Positions 54,168 through 62,290 of a stretch of 64,000 bases of DNA are shown piece after piece. Each line of letters opens with the position of its first letter. Position 1 is the stretch's first letter. The stretch is from contig CALVBS010000003.1 of the NCBI GenBank assembly GCA_944325865.1, positions 137,223 to 201,222 on the forward strand, written 5' to 3'. The notes beneath the pieces were generated by a model. That model did no database searches, was not told the DNA's origin, and saw nothing but the letters and a program-made list of their open reading frames with translations. The position numbers and the translations under genes are program-made. The stretch comes from Candidatus Gastranaerophilales bacterium (GTDB taxonomy: Bacteria > Cyanobacteriota > Vampirovibrionia > Gastranaerophilales > Gastranaerophilaceae).

Positions 54168-54527
54168 TTAGGCTAAAAGTCCCTTTAGTAAAGCCTTTCC
54201 GCCTTTAACAATCTTTTGCAGATTTTTTCTTTTGCTGAATTGTATTTCAATTATAAATATAAGAGCATATATCAAAATCGTTTTTATAAATTTAAGGATA
54301 TACTCTTCTTTTTTCTTTTCGACATAGTTAATTACACAGTTTACCCACTTTTCAAGTACATGGATATTCTTGCGGAATTTTCTTAATTCTTCCATAATAC
54401 TGCTGCGTGAAGCCAGTAATTGTTCGTTCAGTTTACAAACTTTTTTGTCCGTTGCCCATAAAAATCGTACAACGGTAAATGTAATGATTAATTCAGCTAT
54501 AAAGACTATTGCAATTAATAAATACAT
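54168..54527 (-). CDS. Small membrane protein in the YtxH group
   Basis: 119 residues: one N-terminal helix (LLIAIVFIAELIITFTVVRF), a charged middle, a second helix (FIKTILIYALIFIIEIQF) and a basic tail. No family is recognised. Ribosome site weak (aagaaaaga). It is the first gene of the four-gene envelope group and divergent from the MurT-like gene. Confidence 0.7.
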   Translation of the reverse strand: MYLLIAIVFIAELIITFTVVRFLWATDKKVCKLNEQLLASRSSIMEELRKFRKNIHVLEKWVNCVINYVEKKKEEYILKFIKTILIYALIFIIEIQFSKRKNLQKIVKGGKALLKGLLA

Positions 54528-54608
54528 TTTTCTTTTCTTTGCTTTTGTATTATTATTTGAAGTATAAGATAATAGAGAGATAATTGGAATACGCCCAAAG
54601 GACTATTT

Positions 54609-55946
54609 ATGTTAAAGAAAATGAAATTTTATACCTCATTACTGTTAGCAAGGGCTGCTTATACGGGAATAAAGCTTTTTTCAAAGAGTTCCGGCACTTC
54701 TTTTGCCGGTAAGCTGGTTCTTAAATTTTATCCGGATTTTCTCTCAAACTGCGGTAAATACATTAATAATCAAATTGTGACTGTTACAGGTACAAACGGC
54801 AAGACCACTACTTCCGGAATTATTTCTCATATTCTGGAAAATAACGAAAATTCAGTAATTCATAATTTGAAAGGTGCAAATATGCTGACAGGTGTTGCTA
54901 ATGTTTTTGCCCTTAATCTAAAACCGTTTAAAAATTTCGATTATGCGGTTATTGAGTCTGATGAGGCATACCTGCAAAAGCTTTATGATTATTTAACGGC
55001 TGATTATCTTGTTGTGACTAATCTTTTTCGTGACCAGCTCGACAGATACGGCGAACTTAATACAACTGCCGATTTGATTAAGAAGGCTATTGATAAAAAT
55101 TCTGATTTAAAACTGATATTGAATGCGGATGATCCTCTGGTTGCGTCGTTTGGCAAAAACAGAAATGCTTTGTATTACGGTTTTGAAGATGTAGAATACG
55201 ATTGTACTTATAATAATGAGTCTAATGCTCCTGCGGAAAATTTTAACTGTATGTGCGGTGAAGCCTTAAAGTATAAGAAGCGTTTTTTTGCACAGGAAGG
55301 CCATTATTATTGTGAAAAATGCGGCTATAAACGCAAGGAGTGTAATTATTCCGCTAAAGTTAAAGTCTATAATGACCGTTCAGAAATTTTATTGGCTCAT
55401 AATGATGAAATTCATAGTTTTACGGTGAAACTTGCCGGATTATATAATGCATATAATGCACTTGCCGCAATTTCACTTGCTCTGGAACTGCACATTGATG
55501 CTGAAAATATTCAAAAGGCTCTGGATTCCTTTAAATCAATTTTCGGCAGAACTGAAAAAAAAGTTATAAAAGGCCATGATACTGTTGTTCAGCTTATTAA
55601 AAATCCTACCGGTGCAAGCGAAGTATTAAAAACTGTTGACTTAAATTCTAATATTGTTATTGCAATAAATGATAATTATGCGGACGGCAGAGATATTTCA
55701 TGGTTGTGGGATAGTGACTTCGAATTGCTTAAAGATGCAAAAAAATTAGTTGTTACTTCCGGTACAAGAGCAAACGATATGGCTTTAAGGCTAAAATATG
55801 CCGGAATTCCGCAGGATAAAATTGTAGTTGTTCCTGTAATTAAGGAGGCTATTTGTCTTGCCGCCGACACTTCCAAAGATGGGGAAAGTTTAACTATACT
55901 TCCTTCTTATACGGCTTTGCTGGAAATTAATAAGATGAAATTTTAA
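54609..55946 (+). CDS. murT: MurT-like Mur ligase (lipid II isoglutaminyl synthase, ligase subunit type)
   Basis: 445 residues. VTVTGTNGKTTTSGIISHIL (ATP P-loop, near 57-76), LFRDQLDRYGEL and a middle zinc ribbon of four Cys (CMCGEA ... CEKCGY, about residues 204-232) followed by the C-terminal DUF1727-type domain (NPTGASEVL, DGRDISWLWD) match MurT. MurT works with the glutamine amidotransferase GatD to amidate D-Glu of lipid II. No gatD gene is adjacent; pdxJ follows instead. The weak ribosome site AAAGGA precedes the ATG. Confidence 0.88.
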   Translation: MLKKMKFYTSLLLARAAYTGIKLFSKSSGTSFAGKLVLKFYPDFLSNCGKYINNQIVTVTGTNGKTTTSGIISHILENNENSVIHNLKGANMLTGVANVFALNLKPFKNFDYAVIESDEAYLQKLYDYLTADYLVVTNLFRDQLDRYGELNTTADLIKKAIDKNSDLKLILNADDPLVASFGKNRNALYYGFEDVEYDCTYNNESNAPAENFNCMCGEALKYKKRFFAQEGHYYCEKCGYKRKECNYSAKVKVYNDRSEILLAHNDEIHSFTVKLAGLYNAYNALAAISLALELHIDAENIQKALDSFKSIFGRTEKKVIKGHDTVVQLIKNPTGASEVLKTVDLNSNIVIAINDNYADGRDISWLWDSDFELLKDAKKLVVTSGTRANDMALRLKYAGIPQDKIVVVPVIKEAICLAADTSKDGESLTILPSYTALLEINKMKF

Positions 55947-55961
55947 CGAAAGGATTAGATA

Positions 55962-56672
55962 ATGCTTTTAGGTGTAAATATTGATCATGTTGCAACATTA
56001 AGAAATGCCAGAGGAGGTTGGGAGCCTGATCCGGTTATTGCGGCCGATATCTGTGAAAAAAACGGTGCGTCTTCAATTACAACTCACCTGCGTGAAGACA
56101 GAAGACATATTAAAGATGAGGATGTTTATGCTCTTACCAAAACCATTAATACACGATTGAATCTTGAAATGGCTATGGCTGAAGATATTCAAAAAATTGC
56201 ACTGGAAATTAAGCCTTATTCTATATGTCTTGTACCGGAGAAAAGACAGGAAGTCACAACAGAAGGTGGACTTGATGTTGCCGGACAGTTTGAACAGGTT
56301 ACTGATTTTATAAAACCTCTTCTGGAAGCGGGTATTATTGTAAGTTTATTTATTGATCCTACAGAACAACAGGTTAAAGCTGCCGCAAAAACAGGTGCTC
56401 AATTTATTGAGATGCACACAGGTTCCTACTCAGAGGCTTTCGGTACTGAAAATGAAAATTGTGAATTCTTAAAATTAAAAGATTCCGCAAAATTAGCTCA
56501 AAGTCTTGGACTTAAAGTTAATGCGGGACACGGATTAAATTATGTAAACGTTCAAAGAATGCATGAAATACCGGGACTGGTTGAACTAAATATCGGACAC
56601 AGTATTATTTCAAGAGCGGTATTTACAGGGCTTGCTGAGGCTGTGTCACATATGAATGAACTTATAAAGTAA
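55962..56672 (+). CDS. pdxJ: Pyridoxine 5'-phosphate synthase
   Basis: 236 residues, (beta/alpha)8. LLGVNIDHVATLRNARGG at the start, HLREDRRHI and LVPEKRQEVTTEGGLDV, ELNIGHSII and a catalytic Glu/His set match PdxJ. It condenses 1-deoxyxylulose 5-phosphate with aminoacetone phosphate. AAAGGAT precedes the ATG, 15 bases after the MurT gene; both probably form one operon. Confidence 0.97.
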   Translation: MLLGVNIDHVATLRNARGGWEPDPVIAADICEKNGASSITTHLREDRRHIKDEDVYALTKTINTRLNLEMAMAEDIQKIALEIKPYSICLVPEKRQEVTTEGGLDVAGQFEQVTDFIKPLLEAGIIVSLFIDPTEQQVKAAAKTGAQFIEMHTGSYSEAFGTENENCEFLKLKDSAKLAQSLGLKVNAGHGLNYVNVQRMHEIPGLVELNIGHSIISRAVFTGLAEAVSHMNELIK

Positions 56673-56684
56673 AAAGGATTTGTT

Positions 56685-56999
56685 ATGAAAACAGAAAAGG
56701 AAATAGTGGAAGAAATGCAGGCTGTTGTCGAGCAAATGAGGCTTGATGATATTGCGGATAACCCTGACAGTGAAATCGAAACTTTCGGATGTGACTGCTG
56801 CGGGCAGGAAAAGCCTCTTGCAGGTTCCATTGAATATGAAGGTTACAGGCTTTGTAATGATTGTGTACTTTTGGCAGAAGTAGGATTTGCTCTGAAAAGA
56901 ATTGCAAATGTACAGGATTTGATTGATGCTATGGAAGATAAACGTCTTGAAGGCCTTTGTGATTTTATTAAAAAAGAAGAAAATAAAAATAATAATTGA
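56685..56999 (+). CDS. Small cysteine-rich protein
   Basis: 104 residues, acidic. CDCCGQEKPLAGS and LCNDCVLLAEVG give a four-cysteine zinc-ribbon-like pair (about residues 36-39 and 57-60). No further motif. AAAAAGGA precedes the ATG; a terminator follows. It may be a regulatory or adaptor zinc protein co-transcribed with pdxJ. Confidence 0.75.
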   Translation: MKTEKEIVEEMQAVVEQMRLDDIADNPDSEIETFGCDCCGQEKPLAGSIEYEGYRLCNDCVLLAEVGFALKRIANVQDLIDAMEDKRLEGLCDFIKKEENKNNN

Positions 57000-57036
57000 T
57001 AAAATTTCGTTAAATTAATGTTATTCAATAAGTATT

Positions 57037-57065
57037 AAAGGCGGTATTAAAAATACTGCCTTTTT
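57037..57065 (+). terminator. Rho-independent terminator
   Basis: AAAGGCGGTATT / AATACTGCCTTT with a three-base loop and one G-T pair, followed by TT. It ends the murT-pdxJ-56685 operon nine bases before the -10 box of rex. Confidence 0.85.
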
Positions 57066-57073
57066 GTTTAGTG

Positions 57074-57079
57074 TATAAT
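57074..57079 (+). promoter_or_regulatory. -10 box placed for a leaderless rex message
   Basis: TATAAT six bases before the ATG at 57086; predicted transcription start equals the A of the ATG. No Shine-Dalgarno. Confidence 0.5.
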
Positions 57080-57085
57080 AATTAT

Positions 57086-57700
57086 ATGGATAAGAAAATT
57101 TCCGATAAGGTGATTAACCGATTAACCATTTATCATTGTATTTTAGATGATTATATTGAAGGTAATGTGGAATTTATTTCTAGTAAACAGATTGCTTCTC
57201 TGCTTAACATAGATGATTCACAGGTAAGAAAAGATATTAATCTGTTGAATAATTCCGGAAAATGTCGTGTCGGATATATTGTTAAAGAGTTAAAAAAGTC
57301 CATAGAGGATACTCTGGGGTTTGCTAAAACTAAGAATGCATTTATCGTAGGAGCAGGGAACCTCGGAATGGCTCTGGCGAAATATGATAACTTTACAAAT
57401 TACGGTTTGAATATAGTTGCACTTTTTGACAATGATAAGAAGAAAATTGGCGGAACCGTTAATTACAAATTAATACTTGATGTTTCAAAACTTCCTAATC
57501 TTGCAAAAAAATCCAATGTCGAAATTGCAATTCTTACAGTACCGAAACTTTATGCACAGCAGACTGCTGATTATCTTGTTAAGGCTGATATCAAATATAT
57601 ATGGAATTTTACCCCTGTTGTTTTGAAAGTTCCAAATGACGTTCAGGTTTGGAATGAAAATCTAATGGGAAATTTTTTGCAATTTACTTATAATATTTAA
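57086..57700 (+). CDS. rex: Redox-sensing transcriptional repressor Rex
   Basis: 204 residues from the ATG at 57086; a GTG 15 bases earlier lies inside the -10 box and is rejected. An N-terminal winged helix (ISSKQIASLLNIDDSQVRKD, and a GYIVKELKKSIEDTLG linker) precedes a Rossmann NAD(H) domain (AFIVGAGNLGMALAKYDNF, ALFDNDKKKIGG). Rex senses the NADH/NAD+ ratio and represses fermentation and respiration genes. The DNA-recognition Gly region (SGKCRVGY) is somewhat changed from the usual pattern. It is alone on this strand, with coaX convergent after it. Confidence 0.95.
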   Translation: MDKKISDKVINRLTIYHCILDDYIEGNVEFISSKQIASLLNIDDSQVRKDINLLNNSGKCRVGYIVKELKKSIEDTLGFAKTKNAFIVGAGNLGMALAKYDNFTNYGLNIVALFDNDKKKIGGTVNYKLILDVSKLPNLAKKSNVEIAILTVPKLYAQQTADYLVKADIKYIWNFTPVVLKVPNDVQVWNENLMGNFLQFTYNI

Positions 57701-57720
57701 AATTACACCCTTTTTTATAT

Positions 57721-58488
57721 CTAAGAAACTGCTGCAAGCTGATTTATATTATATAAATGTCTCAAGCCTTCAAGGGTGAGTGTAGGATTAATAAAATCAA
57801 AGTTACGTTTTAAATATGGAGCAACAAAACTCGCATAACCGCCTGTAGCAACAATAACGGCTTTAGTACCCAGTTCTTTTTCGCATTGTTCAATAAGGCC
57901 GTCTATCATACAAGCACAACCCCGGATTACCCCTGAAAGTATAGCATCAACAGTGTTATTTCCTATGGCCGTTCTTGATTCTGCAACTTCAATTCGTGGT
58001 AATTTTGAAGTGAATGCATTTAATGTTTTTAACTGTAAATTTATTCCGGGAGCAATAACACCGCCAACAAATTCACCTTCTTTATTTACAATATCAAATG
58101 TTGTTGCCGTACCAAAGTCAATTACTATAACAGGGTGGTTATAAAGCACGTAAGCACCGGCAGCATTCGCAATTCTATCAGCTCCGACTTCATCAAGATT
58201 CGGCATATTAATCTTGATGCCGGTATTTACTTTTGCTGAAAGCATTAACGGTTTAATCTTAAAAACATTATATACTGCACTTGTAAATTTCTCGTTTAAC
58301 TCTTCTACAACAGATGAAATAATACATCCTTTAATATCATAATTTTTAAATAAAGACTTTAACAACACTTCATATTCTTCAAGTGACAAATCTTTATCAG
58401 AGGCAAGTCTGAAATCCTCAATAAGTGCCTCATTATCAAATAAACCGAGAGTTATACTCGTATTTCCTATATCAGCTGTTAATAACAT
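57721..58488 (-). CDS. coaX: Type III pantothenate kinase
   Basis: 255 residues from the ATG at 58488; a TTG one codon earlier gives the same frame. LLTADIGNTSITLGLF, GADRIANAAGAYV and VIVIDFGTATTFDIV are the ASKHA-fold signatures of CoaX. It phosphorylates pantothenate as the first step of CoA synthesis. The ribosome site AGGA lies in the 3' arm of a 9-bp hairpin (58492-58521). Confidence 0.95.
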   Translation of the reverse strand: MLLTADIGNTSITLGLFDNEALIEDFRLASDKDLSLEEYEVLLKSLFKNYDIKGCIISSVVEELNEKFTSAVYNVFKIKPLMLSAKVNTGIKINMPNLDEVGADRIANAAGAYVLYNHPVIVIDFGTATTFDIVNKEGEFVGGVIAPGINLQLKTLNAFTSKLPRIEVAESRTAIGNNTVDAILSGVIRGCACMIDGLIEQCEKELGTKAVIVATGGYASFVAPYLKRNFDFINPTLTLEGLRHLYNINQLAAVS

Positions 58489-58491
58489 CAA

Positions 58492-58521
58492 AATAATCCT
58501 CGCTCGTCTGCAAGGATTATT
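58492..58521 (-). promoter_or_regulatory. Hairpin overlapping the ribosome site of coaX
   Basis: AATAATCCT / AGGATTATT, perfect 9-bp arms around a 12-base loop on the minus strand. The AGGA of coaX lies in the 3' arm, eight bases before the ATG. It follows the small gene at 58549 and could be its terminator or an element hiding the coaX ribosome site. Confidence 0.6.
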
Positions 58522-58548
58522 TTAACCCAAAAAAACTTTTATGCAAAG

Positions 58549-58737
58549 CTATTGATTTGTTGCAGCTGTCTGTGAACCGTTAAGAATATTTCCAATCATT
58601 GCCGGATCTCTACGCAGCATATTTACAAATGCTGATGCCTGATTATATGTCTCCTGAATTGGATTTTGTTTTTTCAATTTTTTTAATTCTTCTGCTTTGT
58701 CGCCGTGTCCGATTCCTGTAATAGCATTTATGCCCAT
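58549..58737 (-). CDS. Small conserved-looking protein of unknown function
   Basis: 62 residues: MGINAITGIGHGDKAEELKK at the start, then QNPIQETYNQASAFVNMLRR and a Asn/Gln-rich end. No signal or membrane helix. AAGGAGG seven to eight bases before the ATG makes it a convincing gene. Function unknown. It precedes coaX on the same strand. Confidence 0.75.
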   Translation of the reverse strand: MGINAITGIGHGDKAEELKKLKKQNPIQETYNQASAFVNMLRRDPAMIGNILNGSQTAATNQ

Positions 58738-58875
58738 AATGCAAGCCTCCTTAATGCTTGTACATAATACTCATATCTCATGTATATATATAAAGTATTT
58801 CTTTTCAAAGAAATTGCATGAAAACGGAAATTTCTTTACATAAATTTACAATTAATCAGGAAATTTTGATATAGC

Positions 58876-59751
58876 TTATTTCTTTAAGAATTCTTTTTCA
58901 AGTTTTAGTGCCGTTTTTGTTTTTGCAAGACCGCCCTGAGAACTTTCTTTTAAGAGCGGGGACATAAGTTTTCCGGTTTGTTCAAGAGCATCAATCACTT
59001 CATCAATCGGAATTTTTGATTCAATTCCTGCAAGAGCGAGTTCGCTCGCTGTAACTGCGTGGATTGCAAGGAACGGATTTCTTTTAACGCAGGGAATTTC
59101 AACAAGTCCGCAAACGGGATCACAGGTAAGTCCCAGAAGGTTTTTCATTGCAAGTGCTGCAGCATTCAATATTTCTTTAACAGAACCGCCTCGCATCTGA
59201 GTAAGTGCAGCAGCACTCATTGCAGATGCAACACCGCATTCGGCCTGACATCCGGCAACAGCTCCTGCAAGTGCAACTTTATTTGATATAATTCTGCCTA
59301 TTTCACCGGCCGTGATAAGTGCATTGATTTGTTCTTCCTCAGAAGTATTAAGCTCTTCGCTGACTCCGATAAGTACAGACGGCACTATTGCACATGAACC
59401 TGCCGTCGGGCAGGCAACAATTTTGCCCATTCGTAGGTTTTCTTCTATTGTCGCAAGAGCGTAAGTAGTGATTTTTTCAAAGGTTTTACCAAGTAGAGAC
59501 TGTTCTTTTTTATATCTGTTTTGCAGACGTTGGCAATCATCTCCACACATACCGCTTATTGACATTTCTTTACTGTTTAAGCCGTTTCTAATAGCCTCTT
59601 TCATAGCGTCAAGGCTTCTTTTCACTTTTGCACGGAATTCTTGAACACTAATTTCTGCAGTTTCTGCCTCTCGAAGTTGTGCTGCTTCATAAATGCTTAA
59701 ATCCTGACAAACATTTTCTAATTCTTCAAATGTGGAGATTGTTTTTTCCAT
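58876..59751 (-). CDS. sdaAA: L-serine dehydratase, alpha subunit (iron-sulfur)
   Basis: 291 residues. CPTAGSC, QAECGVASAMSAAALTQMRG and CDPVCGLVEIPCVKRN hold the cysteines that bind the catalytic [4Fe-4S] cluster. It deaminates L-serine to pyruvate and ammonia. It lies one base after the beta-subunit gene, the usual two-subunit arrangement. Confidence 0.96.
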   Translation of the reverse strand: MEKTISTFEELENVCQDLSIYEAAQLREAETAEISVQEFRAKVKRSLDAMKEAIRNGLNSKEMSISGMCGDDCQRLQNRYKKEQSLLGKTFEKITTYALATIEENLRMGKIVACPTAGSCAIVPSVLIGVSEELNTSEEEQINALITAGEIGRIISNKVALAGAVAGCQAECGVASAMSAAALTQMRGGSVKEILNAAALAMKNLLGLTCDPVCGLVEIPCVKRNPFLAIHAVTASELALAGIESKIPIDEVIDALEQTGKLMSPLLKESSQGGLAKTKTALKLEKEFLKK

Positions 59752-59752
59752 A

Positions 59753-60415
59753 TTAACTTTCCAATTTCTTTATATAGCTTATAAAATATACGTCCTCAAT
59801 CAATCCAAGAAAATCTATAACTTTTTTATCAAGATTCCCGTCAAGGCATATGGTCATAGAGGCGTCTTCTCCTTTTGCATATCTATCACAGTTTAATGAG
59901 GCTATATTTATGTGTATCGAATTTGTTACTCTTGATATCATATTCGGTATATCTTTATAAATCAAAAGTAATGTATTATATTTCCCTGTTAATTTAACTG
60001 AAAAATCGTTGATTTTTCTTATAACGATTTCCCCTGCACCTACTGATTCTCCTGATATCGTCATTTCACCGTTATTGCCATCTATGACAAAATCAACGGC
60101 ATTAGGGTGCCTGTTGAAGTCCTCAAGGTATTCATAGTTATATTCAAACTGTTTTGAGATATCCAGATCAAAAATATTTTTAATTCGGGAATCATCCACA
60201 GGAAGTCCCAGTAATCCTGCTAAAAGACCTTTATCAGTGCCGTGACCTTTTCCTGTCTGGGCAAATGAATTATAAAGTCTGAACGTAACCTTTTTAGGCA
60301 GCTCTTTATAAATATTTTTTGCCATTAATCCCAATCTTACGGCACCTGCAGTGTGGGAACTTGAAGGCCCTGCCATTATAGGGGAAATTATATCAATAAG
60401 AGTTGATTGTTTCAT
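59753..60415 (-). CDS. sdaAB: L-serine dehydratase, beta subunit
   Basis: 220 residues. MAGPSSSHTAGAVRLGLMAK at the start is the beta-subunit signature; a C-terminal ACT-like domain (VTNSIHINIASLNCDRYAKG) probably senses serine. CAGGA precedes the ATG. First gene of the sdaAB-sdaAA operon. Confidence 0.95.
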   Translation of the reverse strand: MKQSTLIDIISPIMAGPSSSHTAGAVRLGLMAKNIYKELPKKVTFRLYNSFAQTGKGHGTDKGLLAGLLGLPVDDSRIKNIFDLDISKQFEYNYEYLEDFNRHPNAVDFVIDGNNGEMTISGESVGAGEIVIRKINDFSVKLTGKYNTLLLIYKDIPNMISRVTNSIHINIASLNCDRYAKGEDASMTICLDGNLDKKVIDFLGLIEDVYFISYIKKLES

Positions 60416-60599
60416 TTTATTCCTGACCTGTATTTAATATCCTAATTATATCATTAACATGTATCCTTATTAAAGAATGTAAAAATTTTATAAAGAAATG
60501 GCAATATTTTCAAATTTTATGTTTTTATATATATGTAATGTAGAAGTGTTTTTATTATTTATCCAAATTGATTAGGTAGTGTGAATAAAAGGAGAATAA

Positions 60600-60743
60600 A
60601 TGTTTAGTCCCGAATTTATGAAATTTTTGATTAATTATCAAAAATCCGATTTTGCCCCTCAAGAAACTAAAAAAGAAATTGAATTTGATGATAAACGCGG
60701 TGGACGCAAACTTGCAGAAGTTTATGTCATCGTTAATAAATAA
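60600..60743 (+). CDS. Small ORF, 47 residues
   Basis: AAAAGGAG lies six bases before an ATG at 60600; the frame encodes 47 residues, beginning MFSPEFMKFLINYQKSDFAP, with a charged middle (KKEIEFDDKRGGRK) and a hydrophobic end (LAEVYVIVNK). The ribosome site and codon use favour a real microprotein. No known family. It is alone between sdaAB and the candidate small RNA. Confidence 0.6.
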   Translation: MFSPEFMKFLINYQKSDFAPQETKKEIEFDDKRGGRKLAEVYVIVNK

Positions 60744-60821
60744 ATTGTCAACAGTAAATAAATAATTAGCGGATTTTACAAATTTGTTGTTAAAATCGCT
60801 ATTTTGTTCTTGTGGCATAAA

Positions 60822-60950
60822 AAAAGAGCCGCAAGAAGCGGCTCTTGGAATAAACTTTTGATTCATTCCTCAAATAGTGTGAAGTGTAGTGTGTGTGCTT
60901 AAATTTCGTTTTTGATTCCTCGAATTTAAGCGTCCTCGTGTTACACTTAT
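60822..60950 (-). ncRNA. Candidate small RNA with three GAGGA motifs
   Basis: On the minus strand, this stretch ends in a strong terminator hairpin with a T run (60824-60846). Before it is a hairpin (60897-60931, stem GCTTAAATTCG/CGAAATTTAAGC) whose loop carries CGAGGAATC; GAGGA also occurs at 60864-60873 and 60931-60939. No ORF covers it. Repeated exposed GGA motifs are typical of CsrA-sponge RNAs, but other roles are possible and the promoter is unclear. The rest of the gap up to surE holds only AT-rich promoter-like sequence. Confidence 0.4.
60824..60846 (-). terminator. Rho-independent terminator, minus strand
   Basis: AAGAGCCGC / GCGGCTCTT, perfect 9-bp arms with a five-base loop; T run only on the minus-strand side, so transcription runs leftward. 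Confidence 0.85.
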
Positions 60951-61099
60951 ATAAAAAAATTTTTGTATATAAAATTGCTATATTTTATCTATTTAAAGTA
61001 TATTTTGTTACAAAACTTTATAATTCCCTCTATGAAACATTGTAGAATTGCGTTATAATATGATTAAAAAATTGGTTTCAGATTATTAAAAGGAGAGTT

Positions 61100-61891
61100 A
61101 TGAAAATATTAATTTCTAATGATGACGGAATAGCTGCTAACGGTATCAGGGTTTTGACCAAAGCCTTGGCGGCAGATCATGATGTATATGTTATTGCTCC
61201 GGACAGAGAAAGAAGTGCTGCAGGACATTCATTAACATTGCATACTCCGCTCAGAGTTGAGGAGCTGGAAACTATTACTGGAGCAAAAAGAACCTGGGTT
61301 ACAACAGGAACTCCTGGAGACTGCGTAAAAATAGGTATTAATGCAATTCTATCGGAAGAAGAACTACCGGATATTGTAATTTCAGGAATTAATCACGGAC
61401 CGAATTTAGGGTCTGATATCCTATATTCAGGAACCGTAAGCTGTGCAATGGAGGGTGCAATGATGGGAATTCCTAGCATTGCGGTTTCATTGGCAAGTAT
61501 GCAGAGTGATTATGAAGATTTTGAGTTTACAGGTAAATTTATTAATTCTCTGTTGAAAAAGCTTGAGGGGTTTCCTTTTCCTCCAAAGTCGATATTGAAT
61601 GTAAATGTCCCATCACTTGATGAAGACGATATTGCAGGGGTTGCGATTACGGAACTCGGGAGCAGGATGTTTACAAATACTTATGAAAAGAGAGTTGACC
61701 CGAGAGGTAAGGTTTATTACTGGATGGCAGGAGAATTGACTAACGAGCCGAGTGATGCAAATACAGATATTGCTGCAGTTCGTAATAATAAAATATCAAT
61801 CACTCCTGTTACTTATGAAATGACTAAAGAAGATTACATTGCAAGTTTGGATAAAATACTTTGTAGTGACGAGTCTTGCAACTGGTATTAA
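61100..61891 (+). CDS. surE: 5'/3'-nucleotidase SurE
   Basis: 263 residues. ISNDDGIAANGIR carries the metal-binding Asp pair, APDRERSAAGHSLTLH the conserved Ser/Thr region, and SGINHGPNLGSDILYSGTVS the Asn ligand. SurE dephosphorylates nucleoside monophosphates and is linked to stress survival. AAAAGGAG precedes the ATG by five bases. Confidence 0.97.
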   Translation: MKILISNDDGIAANGIRVLTKALAADHDVYVIAPDRERSAAGHSLTLHTPLRVEELETITGAKRTWVTTGTPGDCVKIGINAILSEEELPDIVISGINHGPNLGSDILYSGTVSCAMEGAMMGIPSIAVSLASMQSDYEDFEFTGKFINSLLKKLEGFPFPPKSILNVNVPSLDEDDIAGVAITELGSRMFTNTYEKRVDPRGKVYYWMAGELTNEPSDANTDIAAVRNNKISITPVTYEMTKEDYIASLDKILCSDESCNWY

Positions 61892-61913
61892 TGCTATGAA
61901 GATGTAATGCACT

Positions 61914-61987
61914 ATCAGAAAATTATAAAAGACCTCTTTGAAACTAACACCCTTATGCAACAGATTGATGAAATCATTGAGGTGTAA
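61914..61987 (+). other. Short coding remnant after surE
   Basis: A frame of about 26 codons starts at an ATG near 61909 (MHYQKIIKDLFETNTLMQQI) and ends with a stop near 61987. It has no ribosome site and may be the tail of a lost gene at the border of the accessory region. The stretch to 62290 also holds a terminator (62052-62086) and a 42-codon frame; nothing else is supported. Confidence 0.3.
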
Positions 61988-62051
61988 GATTTCTCTTCAG
62001 ATTGACCAAGAGTGGTATGTTTGACTTTTAGCACAACAAAAATATTGAAAT

Positions 62052-62086
62052 AAAAAAGACGATAGCCAAAAGCAATCGTCTTTTTT
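62052..62086 (+). terminator. Rho-independent terminator
   Basis: AAAAAAGACGAT / ATCGTCTTTTTT, perfect 12-bp arms with an 11-base loop and T run. Confidence 0.85.
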
Positions 62087-62118
62087 ATGGTGTCGTTAAC
62101 GTTACTATATTGGAACCA

Positions 62119-62247
62119 ATGGCACCTGATAAAAATACCTGTTCGCCAGCAGGCATGAACGTTTACACCGAACTTATCCGTATTATGAAAGAGTCAACAA
62201 CGGAATACTATAACATGAGGATAGCGTTAGGGATGGAGTGTGCGTGA
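62119..62247 (+). CDS. Small ORF or gene remnant, 42 residues
   Basis: ATG at 62119, 42 codons (MAPDKNTCSPAGMNVYTELI to LGMECA). The frame stays open upstream to the terminator at 62086 (for example VTILEP), so it could be the 3' end of a truncated gene. No ribosome site. No recognisable family. Confidence 0.3.
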   Translation: MAPDKNTCSPAGMNVYTELIRIMKESTTEYYNMRIALGMECA

Positions 62248-62278
62248 TATATAATAAGCAGTATGGATATTTTTACGG

Positions 62279-62284
62279 TATAAT
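62279..62284 (+). promoter_or_regulatory. -10 box placed for a leaderless message
   Basis: TATAAT six bases before the ATG at 62291; predicted transcription start equals the A of the ATG. No Shine-Dalgarno. Confidence 0.5.
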
Positions 62285-62290
62285 TACAGT

